A stretch of DNA of 64,000 bases from Eucommia ulmoides (lineage: Eukaryota > Streptophyta > Magnoliopsida > Garryales > Eucommiaceae): contig CM028339.1 in assembly GCA_016647705.1 (NCBI GenBank), positions 21,936,803 to 22,000,802 on the forward strand, given 5' to 3'. Positions 48,175 to 59,140 of the stretch are shown piece by piece (the stretch's first letter is position 1; each line of letters begins with the position of its first letter). The notes beneath the pieces are model-generated. The model was not told where the DNA came from. It was given only the letters and a program-made list of their open reading frames with translations, and did not search any database. The position numbers were made by a program, and so were the translations under genes.

Positions 48175-48381
48175 TCCCCGGCAGCGGTGCCAAAAACTTG
48201 GTGCGTTGATGGGACTAGAATACGATACACTTGCTTCTTCTATCTAAAACTTAAGTCTCCAGCCGTTACCGCGTTTCTCCGACAATAAAATCAAAACAAT
48301 CCCTGGCAACGGCGCCAAAAACTTAGTTGTGATCGCCAAGAACTGAATTCGCCTAACGACCAATCCTCGGCAACAGCGCCA
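48175..48381 (-). other. Three tandem primer-binding-site copies in element C
   Basis: tRNA-Asp-type sites at 48364-48381, 48300-48317 and 48175-48192. Each is followed on the + strand by AAAACT and then a TGG/TAG LTR-end-like start. The copy at 48364 has the normal spacing to the LTR, while the copy at 48175 is the one joined to the family's usual leader. Confidence 0.8.
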
Positions 48382-48387
48382 AAAACT

Positions 48388-50132
48388 TGGTAAGGCGTAA
48401 AATACACTGCTACTTACTCTCGGAAGTATACGAGGTCTAAGTTTTAGAATAGTGTGATCGTTAAGATTAGGTTATCGTATCCACAGGGATTAGTGTCGTT
48501 ACTATCGAATACCGCGTTTGTCGTGACCTAACTTTATCTAGGCGAAAACAAATGTATTTAATTAATTAAACTAATACTAATATAACCTAAATTAACTACA
48601 CTAATATGCTAATATGTTTTAGGGTCAATAATTGCCTAGAGATTAACGTGTTTACAAATATGTGTTTGATCTCGATTTACTCACGTTTACGGTGTTCGAC
48701 CTAGTTGACAATCTCGGTACGTAAACTCCACCGCCACCTCTTTCGAGTGTAAGACGGGGGAATACATGACTTTGAGTCAACGAAGAAGTCCTCCTCAACG
48801 TATTAACGACCCTAGGTCACGTGAGTCTCGCCCAGCGTCATTGATTGCACACAATCTAACTTCCTCTTGGGTTATTTGATCGTCGCATTGTATTTACTCT
48901 ATCGATAATCTCCGTTCTAAAACTCTCTCGCCACCTCTCCCGAGTGCAAGATGATGGATATAACGCGACTTCGTGTCAACGCCAAAGTTTCCCTCAACGT
49001 CTTAACGACCCTAGGTCGCGTGAGTCTTGCCCCAACATCATCGATTGTCCACGATTCAAATCCCGACCGGGTTATAGAATCATGACGTTTGTTTACCTTA
49101 ATCTGAATCCAGGGTTTGTCAAAAATCCGTATTCTCCATTTACCATTCTAAGCATAATAAATAAACAATACGATAAACACAATCAAACTACGAAGAACAA
49201 ACATAAACGTAACACCGAAATCATCCAAACAAACATATTTATAAATGTACCGTTAATCCCTACTACAATCCATATTTAACTCGTGGCCATAGTTGCATAA
49301 ACATATAAATCGAGCTAAACATGTTTACATGATCCTAATATAAAGAAATAAGAAAAAATAATCGAAGAACTTAGCCTCATCCGAAGATAAACCGCTAAGA
49401 ACGCTTAACGATCGATTCGCCGTCTTCTCCACTTCGGGATGTGAGCTCCACCTCCAAAACTCCTAAACGTAGGCTTAAATATAGACTAAGGTGCTCAAAA
49501 AACCAATAGTGGCAGGTGAATAGGGAGGAGAGGGGTATTTATAGGCAAAATCTGCCGGAACTTCACCTCGGCGAAGTTACTGTAGGTTTGCAATTTTGTT
49601 TTGACCGTAACTTCTTCATCCGAACTCCGATTGAAGTGATTCAAAAACCTATGAAAAGCTAAGAAAAAGATGTACAACTTTAAGTTTTTGAGTGTTTCCA
49701 AAATATCTTTGAAGTTACAACACTTGTACCGGCTTTGCAGGTTTGGTGACCGCCTAGGTGAAGAAGTAGGCGGTGGACTTAGAAATGTTTCTACTGGGGT
49801 TTCCACCTAGGCGGATGAATTTCTTGCCTAGGCGGTGGGATATCAGTATCCTTTTGTCATTCTCAACATCTTCACTGCCTAAGCGGAGGTTTGGACGCCT
49901 AGGCGGTGGGCTTCTTTCATATTTTTACCTCCTTGCTTGTTTATCCACCGTAACGTTGACTCGCCTTCAGTTCGATCTCATCGTTTTCGCTCCAGTTTTC
50001 TATCTTTTTACTCCACACACCTGATTTATACAAAAAATATGAAAACTAATTAAAACATAATAAAATACTATATAAACGCTCGAAAACCAACTTAATTCGG
50101 TTTGAAAATACGTGGGTATATAACACCTATGA
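48388..50132 (-). repeat. Element C 5' LTR
   Basis: 1745 bp. Compared with the 3' LTR it lacks about 115 bp of the palindrome block next to the TATA box (matching 45722-45836). Confidence 0.9.
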
Positions 50133-52480
50133 ATAACTCAAATAATTAATTTTAATCCTAAATTAATTATTATCTTTATATCACAGTGAAAATATAAAAT
50201 CAACTAGGTGCACACCAAACAACAAAAATAAATAAAATAAAGATTGCAGTACACCAGAAATTTATACTGGTTCACCAAGTTACTCTTGGTTAATCCAGTC
50301 CTTCGAGTCCTACGGAGAGTTGCACCAGTAATACTCAAAATACTTTTAAAGGTAGGAACCAAAGTCTCACAACGATTATTTTACAGGCTCAGAATCAACC
50401 TTTACAAAATTCTTTTCACAGGTTAAGGAAGAACCCTCTACTTTTTACAGGCTCAAGAATAACCTAATTCTTTTTAACACAAATGCAAAAGAATCAAAAC
50501 CTCACCAACACTCCAAATATCATTTTATCCGGTAAGGATTGTACCATTACAAAATTCACACAAAATAATTCAATCCTAGAAGAATGACTATCTCAATCTT
50601 TTTATAGGAAGAGACTGAAATCGGCTACCATTTGATTAAATACACCTAACAGTATTTAATCCGTCATTCAACTTACCAATAAAATTTGACAAGTGATTTT
50701 TCTCACTCGGAGTTTCTACCACCTCAGATAAATTAAAACTCAATTAATATCCCAAAACTAGTGATAGAAATATGAGATACTCAAAATCTGATTTTTAACA
50801 AAAAAATGGGTATCACGTAATTGAGCACGTAATCAGATTAAAAAAAAAATATTTATAAAGTATTTTCTTTAATAAAAAATCATAAATAATTTCTAAAGAT
50901 CAAATTCCAAAAATAATCAAGTAATACAATATAGAAAGTAATTAGAAAGATCTCACTCGGAATCCACTGAAAAAATAAATAGAGTGATGTTACTTCAGAT
51001 TCGATAGCAACAATAATTAACAGCCAACGATTCTCAAGATCGTCTCTTAGAAAAGCTCTCACAAAAACTCAGTATGATATCTCTCAGAAAAACTCAATAT
51101 GACTCCTGATATCTTAATCTCTCTTCTTGATATAAAAAAACGCAGGTCTTTATATATGGGATTAGAAATAGCTCTCTAACGGTTGGTTCCCATTTATCAT
51201 GATACTTAATTGCTCTCTTAGACCCCTTATATCATTATGACTTTATTTTAGTTCAATTCAATTAATTATAGCTTTTAAATCTCTCAATTAATTCCCTCAA
51301 ACATTTCTCAATCTCAATTAAGTATAATAGAAACAATTATATGTACCAAAGTGAGAAATATTCAAACTTAATGAACCAAATAAATAGGAATTAAATAATA
51401 AGTGTAGCATATCTTAAATATCATAAAATTCCTAAAATCTCTCATAAATCCCAACAAAAAAAGGGCTACTTTTAGATATAAATTCAGAATTCCACAATAT
51501 CCTGAAACTGACACACCAGTCAACTGACCAAGATCAACAATCGACCACTCGATTCAGGATGCAGCCAAGCCAAAGATTCTGTGCCCATCAGTCGACCTCT
51601 CTGTCGACTTAGAGATTCAGTGAGTTTTATTTCTCTTCACCGGTCGACTTACCTATCGACTTAGAGATACAGAGAGTTCACCTGTTTTGTCCGGTCGACT
51701 TACCAGTCGACTTAAGGATACTGGATCTCTTTTCTAAACTTATTTTTATTCATTCTCATTGACGTTTTTGCCTCTTTAACTATTTTCTTTTCTTAATTAA
51801 CTCCACTAAATACTTAACTCCAATTTTAATCAATTATAAATATTTCTTTTTCAATTACACATAGGAGCAAATAATTTAGCTAATTAGGATCCTGTTAAAA
51901 ACACACATATTTATAAAAATTATTTAAAAATCTTTTTGTGTCGTGTGTGATCTCAATTGAGATATTAAGAGTTAAAATTTAAACCTGAGTTGTTTTCCCT
52001 GGATTCTTCAAATTCTTCAACCTCTTATTCATCATTTTTATTATCAAATCTTCATCATATAGAACTAATAAAGTGAAACCTTTAAACAAATCGTTAGTCC
52101 CACAAAAAAATCAACGTTTAATTGTCCATCAAAATCTCAGGATCAACAGTTTGTTTTATGGAATACTTTAGAAGTATCGTTCATTGTGACTCAGAAGGTT
52201 TCACATGCTATGATCAATTTTGATTATTTAACCAGATTTGAATTTAATTTTGCCAATTCTAGCTTTGATTTACCTATAACTTAGGGAATCCCCATCTAAC
52301 TCTCCCTCATTCTCTCTCTAATTTGCCTATAACTTAGTATTTCTACTTTAGTATTGTACAATGGCTACGTGAATGAGATTAATCCTTGCTCAAATTAGTT
52401 TGTTTTATGGAATATTATATAAGTGTCGTTCATTGTGACTCAGAAGGTTTCAGATACTATTGTCAATTTGGACTATTTAA

Positions 52481-53109
52481 TGCTTATGGCCATTTTCCAT
52501 ATTGCATTGGTTTAGTTCTCTTTTTAATCTATATCATATTGTATTTGTCTTTTAAATATTTTAGTAAAGATTTAATTCCACATTTAATTTTGGGTCCACG
52601 TGACCCAAAATGCCTAAGCCAAAATACTAATAGTAGCTTACATGATACTTTATACATTAAACAATTTTTTCTAATATTTTCAATGAGGGATCTTACAATG
52701 TCCCCTACTTACAGATACGATATCCTCGATGTTTTTATCCACTTCGTTCCCTTGATTTGTGGTATAGATAGTAGCCCATAAGCAGACATAGGGTACCTAC
52801 ACCCAGACCTCTATCTCTCTTTGGAGCCTCTACTCCTCTATCAGTACCACCACGATATTATTTTTGGACTAAGATTGCCGTTGGATACCATTTGTAAGAC
52901 CCCATGCGGCCTACTAGTCGAATAACTTTTGGATCGAGTCCATAAGATCCAAAATGCTTAAATCAAGGTACTATTAGTAGTTTACATAATACTTCTTATA
53001 TCAGATAATCTTTTTTAAAACTTCTGATGTGAGATTTCGCAGAAATAATCTATCCTTAATATTTATTTTTTAAATATATTTTTATTTCATTTTATTTTTA
53101 GAAAAAGAA
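52481..53109. other. Non-genic; diverged direct repeat pair
   Basis: Segments at about 52595-52700 and 52940-53045 share 'CCAAAATGC-TAA', 'TA-TAGTAG-TTACAT' and 'GATGTGAGATTTC/GAGGGATCTTAC'-like words. No gene is supported; the 131-codon open frame across this area has no recognisable protein character. Confidence 0.4.
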
Positions 53110-54015
53110 TTTATACAAATTACCTCCCTTATCTTTTTGCTGTTAACCAGATATATCCCCTATCATTTTACAAATACTGGTTAACCTCTTATCATTTTGG
53201 TCAAAGACCACTTAGTTTTCTTATAGGTAAAAATTTACTGAATTTTTTATTGTAACGACAACTTTACCCTTAGTCATTTAAAAATAATTAAACAATTAAA
53301 ATACATAAATATACCTTTAATTTTATTTGTTTTATATTTTCCTCTTTTACTTTATTACATTAGCATCCCTACTTTAATTTTTTTTTAATCTTTTTTTTTT
53401 CAGTAATAATAATAATGAAAAAAAAAAATTCATTAGGAGAGCTCAAATCCTAGTGATAATAATTAAAAAAAAAAGTTCATTGTCGTCCTCTCTCGGGTTC
53501 ATCGTGCCAGTGCGCTCTCTCTCTCTCTTTTTCCACCGCTGCATGCGTTGATCTATGTGCTAGAGTACAGATCCATCCTGGCCAATGCTTTTCAACAACG
53601 GATTGGACTCTCAAAAGGTGATTCTAGCAAGAGTACGGTGTCGACGGAGAGGATCGATTTGCGCACAATGCTGACAGCCGTCGAGAATTCAGTGTAACAT
53701 ACTTGGCGGCAGTCCCTCCGGTGGTGGTGAAGCTCGTGAATCCATCGACTCAGTGAATGAGTTTCCATCACACATCAATATAGCATGACCCCTTAAGTTT
53801 TTAAATATATAAAAATAATCTATAAAAATTAAGGGTAAAAATTATAATTTTAAAAATACCCCATTTTAGTGATTTTTTATAAAATAAAAGAATAAAAGAA
53901 TTTATTTTTTTAAATAAGAGAAGAGTATTTATGTCTTTTTTATAAAAAAAAAATTGATCAAAGGAGTTGACCGATATTTGTAAAATAACAAGAGAGGTAT
54001 CTGGGTGTAAAGTAC
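53110..54015. mobile_element. Decayed Mutator-like TIR element (putative)
   Basis: The ends contain imperfect inverted words: ATTACCTCCCTTATC ... TATCATTTTACAAATA at the left, and GATACCTCTCTTGTTATTTTACAAATATCGG on the opposite strand at the right (54010 inward). A GC-richer, possibly captured block lies at 53475-53775. No target duplication is secure. Confidence 0.4.
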
Positions 54016-54030
54016 AATCATTAATTTAAA

Positions 54031-55686
54031 AGGTTAATACCACTTACAACCTCTTAACTATTGACTGGAACCATGGGAATCCCCTCAACTTTCAAAATTA
54101 CATGGGAGACTTCTTGAACTATTTGGTCAAAGAACATTGAGACCCCACGTTCATCTTGGATTTCTGAAAATACCCTTTGAAAGTCAACTTATATTTTTTC
54201 CTTTCTCAATTTAACCCTACCATTCTATTTTCAAAGACAAAAGTTCCCTTGCTTACTTTTGGGGTTAATATGTAATAAACCGAAACAAAACCAAAAGATA
54301 TTTTTCCATTTTTTTTTTCTTTCTATCTTCCCCAAATCCATCCCCTGTAATTCATCATCTAAACCCTAACATCAACTCCTAAACCCATTCTGCTGCCACC
54401 ACCTAACTCACTCTGCCGCCGCTACCGTCAAACCCAATTGTTGCATCTCTCTCTCTCTCAACCACTGCTGTATCTCGCTACCACCATGAGGCACCAACGT
54501 GACGTCACTGTCCACCACCACCATCGATTTTTAGCTCTGCCGATTGTCGCCCCAAGGCACCAGTATATTTTTTCTTCCACCATGGTCGATTCTTTCCTTC
54601 TTGAGCTTCTCAAACCCTTAGATTTTCAATCCGCCACAAAGCTCATCTGTACATCAATGGCATCTCAAAAATCAAAATCAAGCTCAGATGAAACTCTAAT
54701 ATCTAACCATTGTGCAAAACATACCGAATCGCCTGACGGGTGCTGAGGAAAAATTGGGAAGAAAAAACACCGAATCGTAATCGAAATTGAAATCAAACTC
54801 GAGTTTCTTCTAGAAGCCAAGAATCTTCCAACGATCACACAGTGGAGATGAAGGTGTTTCCTTGAAGCAAATGCATGATGGAACTCCAAATCTACCGTCG
54901 GAAGTAAAATTTTTCCATAAATTTCTTGTTTTAATTGTTTTTTTTTTTTTTTTTTTGCCATCGATTCTTTGTAAATATCAATGTATTTGATCATTTGCTT
55001 CATATCGATATCGATGGAAAAAAAACACATGCCTTCTGATTTTCGCGTTTCCATAGGTGGCGTTTGGTTAGTGTTCTCATTTTTCTCAACCCAATTGGGA
55101 TGAGTTAGGTTGAGTTGAATTGAGAATTCTGTTTCCTTCTAGGAACAAAATTGCATTTGGTAACGATAATTTTTTTTTGGTGTTGGGAACATGATCACGT
55201 TTGGTAACGATATTATACTAGAATTGTTTCCTCAAGGTACATAGTATAATTGAATTAAAACCAACCAACAAATCGATCGATCGAAATCAACAAACAAATC
55301 GATCAATGAAATCAAAACCCACAACCAAATTGAAATCTAAACCCACCTCCGAAATTGAAATTTAAAATCGAAATGAAAAATCGAAATTGAAATCGAAAAT
55401 CGCGATTATCGATTTCGATTTCAAATCTGTGTTCAACAAATCGCAATCAATTTCGTTGAACCCTAAACACTAAATCACAATGAACCTAGATTTCGTTGCT
55501 GAGCCTTGTGATTTTCATTCAGCAAATCGATTTCATTCAACAAACCCTAAATCAATTTTCATTCAGCAAATCACAAGGCTCAGCAACAAAAATCGCAATC
55601 AATTTCGTTCAACAAATCGATTTCATTGAACCCTAAACCCTAAATCAATTTCGTGAAGATTCAGCAACGACTAACGAACCACGAGA

Positions 55687-55728
<42 letters not shown>

Positions 55729-57012
55729 ACTTTGATCGATCGGCAATGGTCGTCGCTTCGACCATAATAACTTCGATGACAGTGACGGTGAGCTTCGATC
55801 ATAGGAACTTTGGCGACGACGAGCTTCGACCATAGGAGCTTCAGCGACGATGGAGAGCTTCGAGCGGAGAGAAGATGATGAAGAAGACAACGATGCAAGC
55901 TGAAATCAAAATTGAAATTTCAATCCAAAATATAAAATCAAATCGCAGTCAAATTTTAGAAGAGTTTGAGAGAGAGAGAGAGTACCTGACGTAGCGTCAG
56001 CGTTAGGCAGAGACAGTACTGTATCTATTCAACAATTGATATCGGCGACTGAAGTGAACGTCGGGAAAGTGAAGTGAAAAAGACAACGCCGAAGCCTGGA
56101 GAGGAGGAGGAGACGAAGACGAAGATGGCGAATCAAGAAGAGAAAACGAACGAAGAAGAAAAGAAGATCCACCGAACGAAGAAGATGTGATGGCTTGGGA
56201 AGAACGATGGCGATGACTCACAACAACGAAAACAAAAATGATAAAGAAAAGAAAAAGAAAATAAGGCAAACAAAAGTAAAATACGGTACTTACTAATAAC
56301 TCATGTAATTCCCAGCGTGTCCTCAATTCTAGGTTTAGTTTTTTGGGCACAAAAAAAAAAAAAAAAGTTTTTTTGTTTCTCATTTCCTTAGGATTTTGAG
56401 AATCAATTCTCATTTTTTGGATTGGGTTGGGTTGAGTTTTGTGTTTGCCAAACACGTTCTCAAAAATCAATCCTAAATTTTTTGAGTTGAGTTGGGTTGG
56501 AAACACTAACCAAACGGGGCCATAGTTTCTGCATTTCTTTTCTTTTCACATCTATTACGGCGGTGTTGTTGTTTGGTTCGGCGATGGTGGAGACGGTGTT
56601 TGGTTCGGAGATGGTGGAGAAGGCCATTGCGAACATTAGGGCTCAAAGAAGACGATCAACACATTTGGCCTTCTAGCTCTCTCTACCTCTCTTTCTCTCT
56701 CTTCTGTGTGGTTGTGGTGGAAGATGAAGTGGTCAACAGTGGTATGGTGGGGGAGGGTGGTGAAATTGTGAAATATGAAGAAAGAGAAAAAGAAAAAAAA
56801 AATAATTGAAAAATGAAAGAGAAGAAGAAAGGGTAATTTGGTCATTTATCATTTTGAATTATTTTATTATTTTTCAGTTTTAAATGAGTAAGGGTAAAAT
56901 GGTCAATTCATTAAAAAAAGCTCTGGCGACGGGGTGCCCGTGGTAGTTTTGGAAGTTAGGGGATGTATGTGAAATATCAAAATAGTTGAAGGGGTGTAAG
57001 TGGTATTAACCC
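54031..57012. mobile_element. Mutator-like TIR element with a nested element
   Basis: Inverted ends GGTTAATACCACTTACA (both sides), extending to 'CTTAACTATT/CTTCAACTATT', flanked by TTAATTTAAA (54021-54030) and TTAATTTTAA (57013-57022), matching at 9 of 10 bases, a MULE-like size. The arms carry transcribable-looking but unrecognised sequence; a 102-codon frame at 54438-54746 might be a captured fragment. A second TIR element sits inside at 55056-56521. Confidence 0.65.
55056..56521. mobile_element. 1.5-kb TIR element nested in the MULE-like element
   Basis: Inverted ends GGTGGCGTTTGGTTAGTGTT and GGCCCCGTTTGGTTAGTGTT, flanked by ATA (55053-55055 and 56522-56524). The subterminal 'GTTGAGTTGAATTGAGAATTCT'-like words are repeated inverted near the right end. 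It contains a (GA)n run at 55688-55727 and many 'AATCGAAATTGAAATC' words. No transposase. The superfamily (PIF/Harbinger or other) is not certain. Confidence 0.6.
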
Positions 57013-57099
57013 TTAATTTTAAGGTGGAAAAGGAAAAGGAGAGGGACCGATCCGCCAACTAACGCACCGAACAAATGTTGGTAATTGAAAATGAAAGCA

Positions 57100-57260
57100 A
57101 CAGCTGCCACCTGCGCGTTTCTCACGATCATCAGCTGCGCGTGGGAACCTCTTTAGGTTACCTTGATCTGGGGCACGTGTTTACTTTCTGGAATCTCCCA
57201 CACCAAGTACAGCGTACACGTGTCGCTTGCTTTAATGAAATGCTCCACCACGTGTCCTAC
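57100..57260 (+). promoter_or_regulatory. G-box/ABRE cluster: probable stress- or ABA-responsive promoter
   Basis: Three CACGTG G-boxes at 57174-57179, 57217-57222 and 57249-57254, the last two extended to ACGTGTC (ABRE core). CGCG words lie near 57113 and 57136, and a heat-shock-element-like TTCTGGAATCTCC lies near 57186. The segment is GC-richer and non-repetitive, unlike its surroundings. G-box plus ABRE clusters are typical of ABA/stress-responsive promoters; that role is an inference. Confidence 0.5.
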
Positions 57261-57437
57261 CTCCCATTCGTCCGCTTCTTCAAAAGCCCCAAATACTACA
57301 GCTTAGTTCTCCGACAGATTCTCTCCTGCCCTCCGTTATGGTGGGCCCAATCAAACTCTCTTCACTGTTTTAAAACTCCCTTGCGACTGTACGGTCACCG
57401 GAGAGACGCCACCTGAGGCGGTGGAGGAGGGCGGTTC

Positions 57438-57611
57438 ATGGGTGGGAGACACCGGATAATTTGGCACGTTGAGAGACTGCGGTTGGTTAGAACGGCAATT
57501 CTGTTTTGGTTCCGGAGATATAGCAGGTTAGCACAAGTCAATGTCATTGGTTGCCTGATTCAATTTTTATTTTTTATTTTTTCAGAGGTATTACTATTAT
57601 TTTATTTTTAA
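57438..57611 (+). CDS. Unidentified small ORF or first exon downstream of the G-box cluster
   Basis: ATG at 57438 opens a 57-codon frame. Its first 30 residues (MGGRHRIIWHVERLRLVRTA, then ILFWFRRYSR) look like real protein: basic, amphipathic, with no low complexity. The part after about residue 40 becomes Phe/Leu-rich over T-runs and is probably intron or intergenic read-through. A GCAG|GTTAGC at about 57525 is a possible weak donor. A TIR element starts at 57609, so the remainder of any gene may be disrupted or lie beyond. I do not recognise the family. Confidence 0.3.
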   Translation: MGGRHRIIWHVERLRLVRTAILFWFRRYSRLAQVNVIGCLIQFLFFIFSEVLLLFYF

Positions 57612-59140
57612 GATAAATTACACATTTTATCCTCCTACTTGCAGTATTTTTATGTGGTCTAATTTTTTTTTTTTACATTTAACCCCTCTAATTTGTAGCG
57701 ACTAGCCGTTGGTCTTTTTGATATAATTAGTATTAATTTTGGTTGAAAAAATTACACTTCACTTTTAAATTTTGACAGAGAATTATATTTCACTCCAATA
57801 TATTTTAAGAAAGTGAATTGTGAGATTATATACTAAACACCCATGTATTTTTTTATTTTTATCTTTTAATATTTTTTTTATTATTTCTTGTGTTCTATTT
57901 TTTATTTTTTAGGGTACTAATTAAAAATTAAAATAGGAGAATTCTATATATTTTTTTAATGCTATTTTAAAAATAGAGAAAAAATAATAATAATAATAAC
58001 GAAAAAAACAAGAAGAAAAAAAAAACAGAAAGAAAACAAAAAGCAAATAACAAAAAAAGGTGAAGAATAATAAGGAAACAAATCTAAATTTTAGCTCATA
58101 ACTCCAATTCATTTTAGAATGTTGTGTAAATAAAATGAAAATAAAAAATATATAATTAATTTTTATTTATTTATTTTTTATTTTTTATATATTTTATGTA
58201 AAGTCAATGCAACGAACTACAATTTTTTTCTCAATGAGTTGAATTTCTACTAAGAAATTTACGATTTTTATTTCTACTTTTTAAATTCTATTTAGATATT
58301 AATAAAAAATTAATAGGCGAAAAACATAAGATTTTTTAATTTATTTTTAAAAATATTGAAAATAAATAAATAAAATGAAAGAAAACAAACAAAACAAAAA
58401 GAAAAAAAATAAATTAAAATAAATTAAAAAAAATGCAGAGGAAAACAACAAAATATATATAGTTTCTAATTAGTCTCAAATTTTAGTGCATAAGGCCATG
58501 TAATTTTAGAATTTTATGAAAACAAATATAAAAAATAAAACAAAATAAACCAAAAAAAAACAGGGGATTTTTCCTGGGGTCCTACAGGTCAGAAAAGATA
58601 TAGTTGTAAGGACTATTAAAATTAAATTTGTTCAAAAGTACCAAAATAATTATCATTCCAAAGTTATATTTCCTTTAAATAAATAAAATTCATTTAATTT
58701 TTGAAATTTCACTTGTCCACTTTATATATAGTAGGAGTCTATGCATATTTTCTTTTTAAAATAAGAGTTTTGAACAATATTTTATTTGTGTGGGTGTAAA
58801 AGAATTGTTTTGTTTTAAAATAGGATTTGTGGAAGAAAATTCCAAAATAAAAAGGAAGAAAAATATATGAGCGTTTAGTGTAAGATTTCATAGTATGTAG
58901 AGTAAAGTGTTACTTTTTAAAGTATATGGGGTGAAATGTAATTCTTCCAATTAAAATTTGTGGGTGAAACGTAATTTTTTTTGGTCAAAATTAACATTAA
59001 TCCTAATGGGAGGGTCACTTAGAATCACAGTTACAAATTAGACGATCTGATTGCATTGAGTTGGAGAGCCACATATGTCAAAAAAATAAAAATAAAAAAA
59101 CACGCTACAATTAGGAAGACTAAAACTGTAATTTGTCTTA
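57609..59140. mobile_element. TIR element with long, imperfect inverted arms
   Basis: Starts TAAGATAAATTACA and, on the opposite strand at the right, TAAGACAAATTACAG. The inverted similarity continues inward for about 250 bp ('TAGTATTAATTTTGG', 'AATTACACTTCACTTT', 'TTTCACTCCAATATATTTTA', 'ACTAAACACCCATG'). The interior is extremely AT-rich with A/T runs. No target duplication is secure and no coding region is seen. Confidence 0.6.

Larger units (their letters stand above)
44561..50132 (-). mobile_element. Element C: non-autonomous LTR element of the A/B family
   Basis: LTRs 48388-50132 (5') and 44561-46422 (3') on the - strand, flanked by a perfect ATAAC duplication (44556-44560 and 50133-50137). 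The internal region is short (under 2 kb) and has lost nearly all gag; no pol. Three primer-site copies occur in a row (48175-48381). Long stretches of the two LTRs are identical by eye, so it looks younger than A, and its insertion postdates the long solo LTR it sits in. Confidence 0.9.
44484..52148 (-). mobile_element. Long solo LTR, copy 2, interrupted by element C
   Basis: TGTTGGCCTAGTGG...GGATCAACA, flanked by a perfect GTTTG duplication (44479-44483 and 52149-52153). About 2.1 kb after removing element C. It shares its ends and interior with 6970-11024. TATA-like TATATAAAG on the - strand near 51150, with GTCGAC-type palindromes upstream of it at 51495-51720. No internal region, so it is a solo LTR; the copia/SIRE-like family assignment is an inference. 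Confidence 0.8.
44280..52480. repeat. Tandem repeat of about 0.25 kb, unit 1 split by the solo LTR
   Basis: Unit 1 is about 44280-44483 plus 52149-52210. Unit 2 is about 52211-52480. Shared words include 'GGGAATCCCCATCTAACTC' (as GAGAATCC... in unit 1), 'CAAATTAGTTTG', 'TTTGTTTTATGGAATA' and 'GTTCATTGTGACTCAGAAGG'. Unit 2 carries the uninterrupted target CAAATTAGTTTGTTTTATGG (52390-52409). Confidence 0.75.

Noticed and set aside
52386-52781. 131-codon open frame on the + strand
   Set aside because: It runs through a tandem repeat unit and AT-rich DNA; the translation is Phe/Tyr/Ile-rich without motifs.
55645-55898. Overlapping Ser/Leu- or Arg/Glu-rich open frames
   Set aside because: They are read through a (GA)n microsatellite inside a TIR element.
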